Positions 11,294-17,483 of a stretch of 17,483 nt of DNA are shown here, in pieces; the first letter of the stretch is position 1; every line of letters starts with the position of its first letter. The notes beneath the pieces are model-generated. The model saw only the letters and a program-made list of their open reading frames with translations. It made no database searches and had not been told where the DNA came from. The position numbers and the translations under genes are program-made. Origin of the DNA: Propionibacterium sp. (GTDB lineage: Bacteria > Actinomycetota > Actinomycetes > Propionibacteriales > Propionibacteriaceae); the NCBI GenBank assembly GCA_012837465.1, contig DURG01000073.1, forward strand, positions 1 to 17,483, written 5' to 3'.

Positions 11294-13762
11294 GTGAGCC
11301 AAGAGGCTGTGCAGTACGACAAGGTGCAGGCCCAGGAGAAGTGGCAGGCGTTCTGGGAGGAGGACGAGACCTTCCGGCCCGTGGACGACGGCAGCCGCGA
11401 GCGTCGCTACGTCCTCGACATGTTCCCGTACCCCTCCGGCGACCTCCACATGGGCCACGCCGAGGCCTACGCCATGGGCGACGTGGTGTCGCGCTACTGG
11501 CGCCTGCGCGGCTACGACGTCATGCATCCCATCGGCTGGGACTCCTTCGGGCTGCCCGCGGAGAATGCCGCCATCAAGGCCGACGCCCACCCCGCCACCT
11601 GGACCTACAACAACATCGAGACGCAGGTGCGCTCCTTCAAGCGCTATGGCCTGAGCCTCGACTGGTCGCGTCGCCTGCACACCTCCGATGAGGACTACTA
11701 CCGCTGGACCCAGTGGCTGTTCAACCGGTTCTACGAGCGCGGCCTGGCCTACCGCAAGGATTCCTTCGTCAACTGGTGCCCGCAGGACCAGACGGTGCTG
11801 GCCAACGAGCAGGTCGTCGACGGCAAGTGCGAGCGCTGCAAGTCCGAGGTGACCAAGCGCAAGCTCAACCAGTGGTACTTCAAGATCACCGACTACGCCC
11901 AGGAACTGCTCGACGACATGTCGATGCTGGAGGATGGCTGGCCGGATCACGTGCTGGCGATGCAGCGCAACTGGATCGGCCGCAGCGAGGGCGCCCACGT
12001 CGACTTCACCGTCGAGGGCCGCGACGAGCCCATCACGGTGTTCACCACGCGCCCCGACACCCTCTACGGCGCCACGTTCATGGTGGTGGCGCCCGACGGC
12101 GAACTCGCCGCGGAACTGGTCACCGAGGAGCAGCGCGCCGAGTTCGAGGCGTACGTCGAAAAGGTCAAGCGAACCACCGAGATCGAGCGCCAGTCCACCG
12201 AGAACGAGAAGACCGGCGTGTGGCTGGGCGTCCACGCCACCAACCCCGTCAACGGCGAGCAGGTCCCGATCTGGGCCGCCGATTACGTGCTGGCCGACTA
12301 CGGCACCGGCGCGATCATGGCCGTGCCCGCCCACGACCAGCGTGACCTCGACTTCGCCCGCAAGTTCGGCCTCCCCGTGCGCACCGTCCTCGACGTCGAC
12401 GGCACCAACCCCGAGGAGACCGGCATCGCCACCGTCGGCGACGGCGCGTACCTCAACTCCGGCATTCTCGACGGCCTGACGGACAAGGCCTCCGGCGTCG
12501 CCCGGATCACCGAACAGCTCGAGGCCGACGGCAAGGGCACCGGCACTGTGCAGTTCCGCCTGCGCGACTGGCTGCTCTCGCGCCAGCGCTTCTGGGGCTG
12601 CCCCATCCCCGTGATCCACTGCGCCGAGTGCGGCGAGGTCCCCGTCCCCGATGACCAACTTCCCGTCCGTCTGCCGGACCTGCGTGGCTCCGCGTTGTCG
12701 CCCAAGGGCACCTCCCCGCTGGCCTCGGCCACCGAGTGGGTCAACACCGAGTGCCCCACCTGCGGGGGCCCCGCCCAGCGCGACACCGACACCATGGACA
12801 CCTTCGTGGACTCGTCGTGGTACTTCTTCCGCTACTGCTCACCCGGCTACGACGGGGGGCCGTTCAACCCCGACGACGTCGCCAAGTGGATGCCAGTGGC
12901 CCAGTACGTGGGCGGCGTCGAGCACGCCATCCTCCACCTGCTCTACATGCGCTTCTTCTCGAAGGTGCTGCGGGACATGGGCATGGTCAACTTCGACGAG
13001 CCGATGCTGCGGCTGCTGAACCAGGGTCAGGTCATCAACGAGGGCAAGGCCATGAGCAAGTCCCTCGGCAACGGCGTCGACCTCGGCAAGCAGATCGACG
13101 AGTTCGGCGTCGACGCGGTGCGCCTCACGATGATCTTCGCCGGCCCGCCGGAGGACGACATCGACTGGGCAGAGGTCTCGCCCGGATCCAGCCTGAAGTT
13201 CCTGCAGCGCGCCTACCGCCTCGCCGCCGATGTCGCCTCCCAGCCCGGTGTGGACTTCGCAGCCGGTGACCCTGGCCTCCGCAAGGCCACCCACAAGGCG
13301 ATCGCCGAGATCAGCCAACTGCTCGACGGCGGGCGCTTCAACGTGGCCGTGGCCCGGACCATGGAACTGGTCAACGCCACCCGCAAGACCATCGACTCCG
13401 GGGCCGGCGCCGCAGATCCCGCGGTGCGCGAGGCCGTGCAGTTCGTCGCCCAGTCCCTCAGCGTCGTGTCGCCCTACGTGGCCGAGGAGATGTGGGAGCT
13501 GCTGGGCCTGCCCCCGTCGATCGCCAACAGCACCTGGCCGACGGCCGACCCCTCGCTGATCGTGGACGACACGGTCACGATGGTCGTCCAGATCCAGGGC
13601 AAGGTGCGCGGCAAGCTCGAGGTGCCGGCTGACATCACGGAAGAGGACGCCCTGGCGGCGGCCCTCGCCGACGATGCCGTCCAGCGTTCGTTGGCCGGCC
13701 GGGAGATCATCAAGGTCATCGCGCGCCTGCCCAAGATGCTGAGCCTCGTTCCCGGCAAGTGA
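11294..13762 (+). CDS. leuS: Leucine--tRNA ligase
   Basis: An 822-residue class I aminoacyl-tRNA synthetase that charges tRNA-Leu. The HIGH motif is HMGH (52-55), inside PYPSGDLHMGH. A zinc-binding insert follows, with cysteine pairs CPQ and CERC. The CP1 editing domain shows TTRPDTLYG (251-259) and GTGAIMAVPAHD (337-348), whose last Asp anchors the leucine-editing pocket. The KMSKS loop is AMSKS (586-590), as in many actinobacterial LeuS. The anticodon-binding and C-terminal domains follow, with the KVRGKLEVP segment. The start is GTG 11294, preceded by AGGAGA; an in-frame GTG at 11240 would overlap the promoter. Essential in translation, cytosolic. Confidence 0.97.
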   Translation: MSQEAVQYDKVQAQEKWQAFWEEDETFRPVDDGSRERRYVLDMFPYPSGDLHMGHAEAYAMGDVVSRYWRLRGYDVMHPIGWDSFGLPAENAAIKADAHPATWTYNNIETQVRSFKRYGLSLDWSRRLHTSDEDYYRWTQWLFNRFYERGLAYRKDSFVNWCPQDQTVLANEQVVDGKCERCKSEVTKRKLNQWYFKITDYAQELLDDMSMLEDGWPDHVLAMQRNWIGRSEGAHVDFTVEGRDEPITVFTTRPDTLYGATFMVVAPDGELAAELVTEEQRAEFEAYVEKVKRTTEIERQSTENEKTGVWLGVHATNPVNGEQVPIWAADYVLADYGTGAIMAVPAHDQRDLDFARKFGLPVRTVLDVDGTNPEETGIATVGDGAYLNSGILDGLTDKASGVARITEQLEADGKGTGTVQFRLRDWLLSRQRFWGCPIPVIHCAECGEVPVPDDQLPVRLPDLRGSALSPKGTSPLASATEWVNTECPTCGGPAQRDTDTMDTFVDSSWYFFRYCSPGYDGGPFNPDDVAKWMPVAQYVGGVEHAILHLLYMRFFSKVLRDMGMVNFDEPMLRLLNQGQVINEGKAMSKSLGNGVDLGKQIDEFGVDAVRLTMIFAGPPEDDIDWAEVSPGSSLKFLQRAYRLAADVASQPGVDFAAGDPGLRKATHKAIAEISQLLDGGRFNVAVARTMELVNATRKTIDSGAGAADPAVREAVQFVAQSLSVVSPYVAEEMWELLGLPPSIANSTWPTADPSLIVDDTVTMVVQIQGKVRGKLEVPADITEEDALAAALADDAVQRSLAGREIIKVIARLPKMLSLVPGK

Positions 13763-13786
13763 CGGCGTCCTGACGGGGCAGGGCGG

Positions 13787-13837
13787 GCGGTCCTGGATCC
13801 AGGCTGAGCGTGGCGGGTCCGAGCTTGCGAGGACCGC
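13787..13837 (+). other. Possible stem-loop after leuS
   Basis: GCGGTCCT (13787-13794) is perfectly complementary to 13830-13837. Between them are a 12-bp palindrome (13792-13803, around GGATCC) and a shorter nested stem using GGTCC/GGACC. It begins 25 nt after the leuS stop and could be a terminator-like structure. No T-run follows, so it is not a typical intrinsic terminator. Confidence 0.3.
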
Positions 13838-13882
13838 GTCACGTCGAAGGGCGCCCGTAGCCTGCCTGTGGCATCAGGCCAC

Positions 13883-13891
13883 TTATCCACA
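13883..13891 (+). promoter_or_regulatory. Perfect DnaA box upstream of comEA
   Basis: TTATCCACA is the exact consensus DnaA box, 50 bp before the comEA start. It is embedded in a small structure: GTGGC (13868-13872) can pair with GCCAC (13878-13882), and TGTGG (13867-13871) mirrors CCACA (13887-13891). DnaA binding is inferred from the match. The rest of the leuS-comEA gap shows no gene. Confidence 0.5.
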
Positions 13892-13941
13892 GCCCGGCCG
13901 TCTCGTGGTGATTCGCCCCCTGTTCTGACAACCATGGGGGT

Positions 13942-14712
13942 ATGCAGCACACCGACGCGGAGGAGTACGCCCGCGCCCGGCTCGCCTACGTGAGCGCCGG
14001 CCGGCCCGCGCTCAGTGCGCCCCGGCGGGCATTGATCGTGGACGAGGCATCCCCGCCCACGCCTGATCCGCCGGCACAGGCGCGGCCCGAACCGACAGCC
14101 ACCGCGCAACCTGCCCGGCCACGGCTGTCCCTCAAGCACCTTGCGGTGGTGGCGGTGCTGCTCCTGTGCGGCGTCGGCGTCGCCATGTCCGCCCTCAGCA
14201 GGAGCGCAGCCACCGAGGTGCCGGTTGCCCCAGGGGTGAGTGCAGCCCCGCCCGAGCCGTCGAGCCCGCCCCCTCCGGTGATGGTGCGGGTGCACGTCGC
14301 CGGGGCGGTCGCGGCACCCGGCGTCGTCAGCATCCCGGAGGACGCCATCGTCCAGGACGCCATCGCCGCTGCCGGAGGGTTGGCCGACGGCGCGGATCCC
14401 GCCCAGCTCAACCTGGCGGCTCCGGTGGGCGATGGCATGCAGATCCTGATCGGCACCGTCGAGGATCCCATCGGCGAGGTCGTGGGCGCCGAGCCATCGA
14501 CCTCGGGCGGATCCACCGGTGGTCAGGTGAACCTCAACAAGGCCACGCAGTCAGAGCTTGAATCCCTGCCGGGCGTCGGCCCGGTGACGGCGCAGGCCAT
14601 CATCGCGTGGCGTGACGAGAACGGCTCCTTCAGTTCCGTGGCGGAGTTGCAGGAGATCAGCGGCATCGGCCCCAAAACCTTCCAGAAGCTCCAACCCCTC
14701 GTCACGACATGA
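13942..14712 (+). CDS. comEA: ComEA-family DNA-binding protein
   Basis: A 256-residue protein with the ComEA layout. A Pro-rich cytoplasmic N-terminus of about 60 residues leads to one membrane helix (about 66-85) and a Pro/Ser linker. An SLBB-type domain follows (about 115-175, with VHVAGAV and GGLADGADPAQLNLA), then a Gly/Ser linker and a helix-hairpin-helix DNA-binding domain (about 194-254). The last domain shows VNLNKATQSELESLPGVGP and the ISGIGPKTFQ repeat. It binds incoming double-stranded DNA outside the membrane for uptake through ComEC. The ATG lacks a clear ribosome site. The long cytoplasmic extension exceeds Bacillus ComEA. The stop overlaps comEC by ATGA, so the two are coupled. 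Confidence 0.93.
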   Translation: MQHTDAEEYARARLAYVSAGRPALSAPRRALIVDEASPPTPDPPAQARPEPTATAQPARPRLSLKHLAVVAVLLLCGVGVAMSALSRSAATEVPVAPGVSAAPPEPSSPPPPVMVRVHVAGAVAAPGVVSIPEDAIVQDAIAAAGGLADGADPAQLNLAAPVGDGMQILIGTVEDPIGEVVGAEPSTSGGSTGGQVNLNKATQSELESLPGVGPVTAQAIIAWRDENGSFSSVAELQEISGIGPKTFQKLQPLVTT

Positions 14713-17003
14713 ACCACGATTGGAGGCTCGTCCCGCTGGCCGTCGCCACCTGGGCTGCGGCCTGGATCGGGGTCTCTGGCTGGCAGCCCGGGCGTGAGGC
14801 GGTGATCGCCTGCTTCGTTGGCCTCTCGCTTCTGGGCATCGTGGCCCTCCGGGCGAGGCGCCACTGGACGGCGATGCTCATCGCCGTCTTCACGCTCACC
14901 TTGCTGATGTCCGGGCTGCAGAGTTGGCAGCGGCACCACTCCGCCGTGGCCGAACTCGCCGCGGAAAAGGCGATCGGCACCGTCCGCCTCAAGCTGCTGG
15001 CCGAACCCCAGCCGCGCGAGCGGGTGGTGGTGGGCCGGGCCCAACTCGAATCCGTGGAGGCGCGCCAGACCCTCGTGGCGGCACGGGTGCCCGTCGTCGT
15101 GCTGGCCAGCGGTGACATGGGGGAGGCACTGCTCGGCCTCACCGCGGGAGCCACCTACGAGGTGCGGGCCCGGCTCGGGCCACCAGAGCCGACGGAGTCC
15201 GCGGCCGCCGTACTGAGCCTGCGCGCCGTCAGTGCCCTCGTCCGGGAGCCGAACCTGGTGGATTCCGCCGTCAACGCTACGCGGCAGGGCCTCCGCGATG
15301 CGGTCGCCCACTCGCCGCCGCGCCAGGCCGCGCTCGTGCCCTCACTGGTGGTGGGGGACACCTCTGCGGTCGATCCCATCATGGAGGAGCAGTTCCGGGT
15401 GACGGCACTCACCCACCTCATGGCGGTCAGCGGTGCGAACCTCACCCTGATGCTCGGTGTGGTGCTGGCGGCCGTCCGCGGGATCGGCCTGCGGGGCTGG
15501 GGCGTGCGCATCGCCGCGGTCGGAGGGGTCGCGGCCTTCGTGCTGATCTGCGGCCAGGAGCCGTCCGTGTACCGCGCCGCCGCAATGGGCCTCGTGGCGC
15601 TGGCCGCGGTGGGCGTGGGGGTGGGGCGACGCACCATCCGCTCACTCAGCCTGGCCGTGCTGGTGCTCGTCTGGCTCGATCCATGGATGGCCAGGTCCGT
15701 GGGCTTCGCCCTCTCGGCCGCGGCCTGCGCCGGGATCGTCCTGCTGGGGCCCCACTTCGTCGCGGCTCTGTCGCAGTGGGCGCCACGCTGGGCCGCGGAA
15801 GCTCTGTCTGTTCCGTTGGCCGCACAACTGGCCACTCAGCCGATCATCACCTGGCTGAGTGACCAGGTCTCGGTGGTCGGGGTTGTCACCAACGTGCTGG
15901 CCGGCCCCTTCGTCGGGCCCACCACCGTGCTCGGGTTCGCCGCCGCGCTGCTGTGCCTCGTCCCGTGGCTGGCTGCGGGCCCGGGCTGGTTGGCCGGCTG
16001 GTGCGCCCAACCCATCCTGTGGCTCGCTGAACTCGGGGCCTCGCTGCCCACCGCCGCCTGGGCCTGGGAGGGCTCCACCGGCGGCATCCTCCTCGTGACG
16101 GTGGGTTCCGCCGCCCTGGCCGTCGTCCTGCTCTGGGCGCTGCGCCACTGGTGGGGCGGCGTCGGCTTCATCGCGGTCTTCCTGCTGGCGGCGGTGGTTC
16201 GCCCCGTAGCACTGGGCTGGCCGGGGGCGTGGCAGGCGACCTTCTGCGATGTGGGGCAGGGGGACGCCACGGTGCTCAACGCCGGAGCGGGAGCGGCCAT
16301 CGTCGTGGATGCCGGTCCGAGCGCCGGGCTGACGATCGCATGCCTCGAGTCGCTGGGCGTCGAATCCGTCCCCCTGCTGATCCTCACGCACTACCACGCC
16401 GATCACGTGGGAGGCGCTGAGGATGTCATCACCCGCTACCGGCCGTCGCTCATCCTTGTCCGCGCCGGCCTTCAGCCGGGTTGGCTCACGGAGGCGGGCA
16501 GCGCCGTGGGGGCCGTGGTCCGGTCAGCCGTGCCGGGCGAGGTGCTGCAGGTCGGCGCGGCCACGTGGTGGACCGCCTCGGCCTGGGAGCCCGTCGGTGC
16601 GGCGATCCCAGAGGCCGAGGGCGAAGGCTCCCCGGAGAACGACGCCTCGGTCATCGGGGTCGGGAGTTCCGGCGCACTGCGGGTGTTGCTGGCCGGTGAC
16701 GCGGAGCCCACTGGCCAAGGCGTCGCCCTCCGAGCGGCGGCTGAGCACGGCGTCGACCTGTCGGCGGAAGTGCTGAAGCTGCCCCATCATGGCTCATCGA
16801 GGCAGGAACCACGCTTCTTCGAGGCCAGCGGCGCCAGCCTGGCCGTGGCCAGCGCGGGGGAGGGCAACTCCTACGGACATCCCAGCGTGAGCGCCATTGA
16901 CCTCGCGCGGTCCATGGGCATGGACATTGCGAGGACGGACACGCAGGGTGCCATCGCCGTGTCGCTGGCTGATGGGGTGCTCACGGTCCGCACCAATCGT
17001 TAG
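14709..17003 (+). CDS. comEC: ComEC/Rec2 family competence protein
   Basis: A 764-residue polytopic membrane protein that carries transforming DNA across the cytoplasmic membrane in the ComEC model. The N-terminus has several helices and a soluble DUF4131-like segment. The Competence domain shows LVVGDTSAVD and ALTHLMAVSGANL (about 212-245). About seven to ten helices follow, and then a C-terminal metallo-beta-lactamase domain. That domain has the CDVGQGDA start and HYHADH (561-566), plus a later LKLPHHGSS loop. The HxHxDH pattern is intact, consistent with an active nuclease domain. Its start overlaps comEA by ATGA. A full-length gene does not prove the organism is competent, since many actinobacteria keep comEC. 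Confidence 0.95.
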   Translation: MNHDWRLVPLAVATWAAAWIGVSGWQPGREAVIACFVGLSLLGIVALRARRHWTAMLIAVFTLTLLMSGLQSWQRHHSAVAELAAEKAIGTVRLKLLAEPQPRERVVVGRAQLESVEARQTLVAARVPVVVLASGDMGEALLGLTAGATYEVRARLGPPEPTESAAAVLSLRAVSALVREPNLVDSAVNATRQGLRDAVAHSPPRQAALVPSLVVGDTSAVDPIMEEQFRVTALTHLMAVSGANLTLMLGVVLAAVRGIGLRGWGVRIAAVGGVAAFVLICGQEPSVYRAAAMGLVALAAVGVGVGRRTIRSLSLAVLVLVWLDPWMARSVGFALSAAACAGIVLLGPHFVAALSQWAPRWAAEALSVPLAAQLATQPIITWLSDQVSVVGVVTNVLAGPFVGPTTVLGFAAALLCLVPWLAAGPGWLAGWCAQPILWLAELGASLPTAAWAWEGSTGGILLVTVGSAALAVVLLWALRHWWGGVGFIAVFLLAAVVRPVALGWPGAWQATFCDVGQGDATVLNAGAGAAIVVDAGPSAGLTIACLESLGVESVPLLILTHYHADHVGGAEDVITRYRPSLILVRAGLQPGWLTEAGSAVGAVVRSAVPGEVLQVGAATWWTASAWEPVGAAIPEAEGEGSPENDASVIGVGSSGALRVLLAGDAEPTGQGVALRAAAEHGVDLSAEVLKLPHHGSSRQEPRFFEASGASLAVASAGEGNSYGHPSVSAIDLARSMGMDIARTDTQGAIAVSLADGVLTVRTNR

Positions 17004-17015
17004 CGTCGGCGAAGC

Positions 17016-17021
17016 TAGGAT
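17016..17021 (+). promoter_or_regulatory. Candidate -10 box of the DUF2804 gene
   Basis: TAGGAT ends 7 nt before ATG 17029, the spacing expected for a leaderless transcript. No ribosome site precedes the ATG, and no clear -35 is seen. It gives the gene its own promoter within the 25-bp gap after comEC. Confidence 0.5.
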
Positions 17022-17028
17022 CGGGCCC

Positions 17029-17483
17029 ATGGCCAGAGCTGTCCACGAACGCGAGATCACCAGCCCCGTGTCCCTCACCCTGCCCGACGGGAGGCTCAAC
17101 CCGGGGGCGGTCGGCTGGACCAGGACCAGGCAGATCACCACCGACGGGATCGGCCGCGGCCTCCGCGGGCTGGGCCGCAACAAGCGTTGGGAATACTGGG
17201 CCGTGACCACGCCCACGCACATCGTCGCGCTGGTCACCTCAGACATCGACTACGCGGCGGTCCACGGCATCTGGTGCCTGGCCCGGGCCACCGGCGAAGC
17301 CATCGCCCACGACGCCATCGGCGTGCTCGGGCGCAGCGTCACCATGCCCGGCACCCTTGGACAGGGGCCAGTCCGCGCCTCGACGAGGAAGGTGAAGATC
17401 GCGATCGACGAGGTCGAGGGCGGCACCCGGCTCCGGGCCCGTGGCCCACGGGTCTCCTTCGACGTGGTCGCCCACCGCCCCGA
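17029..17483 (+). CDS. DUF2804 family protein (5' part, cut by window edge)
   Basis: The first 151 residues of a gene that runs off the right edge. It resembles DUF2804: an EITSPVSL opening, GRLNPGAVGWTR (residues 23-34), KRWEYWAV (53-60), a SDIDYAAVHGIW core and a LGRSVTMPG segment. Members are about 330 residues long and of unknown function; the fold is likely lipocalin-like, by family knowledge. I read the frame by hand and found no stop. In many actinobacteria holA follows comEC; here this gene lies there instead. The start is ATG 17029 with a -10 box just upstream. Confidence 0.75.
   Translation, partial: MARAVHEREITSPVSLTLPDGRLNPGAVGWTRTRQITTDGIGRGLRGLGRNKRWEYWAVTTPTHIVALVTSDIDYAAVHGIWCLARATGEAIAHDAIGVLGRSVTMPGTLGQGPVRASTRKVKIAIDEVEGGTRLRARGPRVSFDVVAHRP

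Noticed and set aside
10925..12658. 577-codon minus-strand open frame opposite the kinase and leuS
   Set aside because: It is rich in Val, Gly, His and Asp, as expected from reading GC-rich genes backwards, and the opposite strand encodes clear LeuS and PfkB motifs.
13052..13063. AMSKS instead of KMSKS in LeuS as a sign of a damaged enzyme
   Set aside because: The GKAMSKSLGN form is common in actinobacterial leucyl-tRNA synthetases, and the rest of the enzyme is intact.
13792..13803. 12-bp palindrome as a regulatory operator
   Set aside because: It contains a BamHI-type core and lies inside a larger stem; there is no promoter beside it and no second copy was noticed.
10267..13891. Replication origin, because two perfect DnaA boxes are present
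   Set aside because: The boxes are 3.6 kb apart and single, with no AT-rich unwinding region and no dnaA, dnaN or gyrB nearby.

Overview
The window comes from a high-GC Gram-positive chromosome. GC is high throughout, GTG starts are common, genes are packed with ATGA/GTGA overlaps, and several starts look leaderless. The families present (DUF4192, the actinobacterial '3-methyladenine DNA glycosylase' family, a lipoprotein L,D-transpeptidase, leuS next to comEA-comEC) point to Actinobacteria. A member of the Propionibacteriaceae is a reasonable guess, but the sequence alone does not prove it. I see no insertion sequence, prophage, CRISPR array or composition break, so this looks like ordinary core chromosome.

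Left part (1-3050): a tRNA-Ala(GGC) gene ends in a strong hairpin terminator. Next is a two-gene operon of a thioredoxin-like protein and a small membrane protein with a CPVC motif. Its promoter carries a perfect CsoR/CstR-type inverted repeat between the -35 and -10 boxes, which suggests control by copper or by sulfane sulfur. Convergent to it, sharing a CTAG stop overlap, are two dehydrogenase-fold (SDR) genes on the minus strand.

Middle part (3046-10216): a minus-strand operon encodes a PiT phosphate transporter and a coupled 96-residue membrane protein, and ends in an intrinsic terminator. Divergent from it are a YgjP-type zinc metallopeptidase, a translationally coupled member of the '3-methyladenine DNA glycosylase' family, a lipoprotein L,D-transpeptidase with two peptidoglycan-binding repeats, and a DMT/NIPA-like transporter. 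Convergent to the transporter, again with a CTAG stop overlap, is a minus-strand pair: a DUF4192 protein and a single-pass membrane protein.

Right part (10217-17483): a PfkB-family sugar kinase, leucyl-tRNA synthetase, the DNA-uptake pair comEA-comEC (overlapping by ATGA), and the start of a DUF2804 gene cut by the window edge. Perfect DnaA boxes lie in two of the intergenic regions, upstream of the sugar kinase and upstream of comEA.

No clearly new multi-gene system is visible. The best lead is the thioredoxin/CPVC-membrane-protein operon with its CsoR-type operator. Second are the two isolated perfect DnaA boxes and the poorly understood coupled gene pairs (PiT with the 96-residue protein; YgjP with the glycosylase-family protein).
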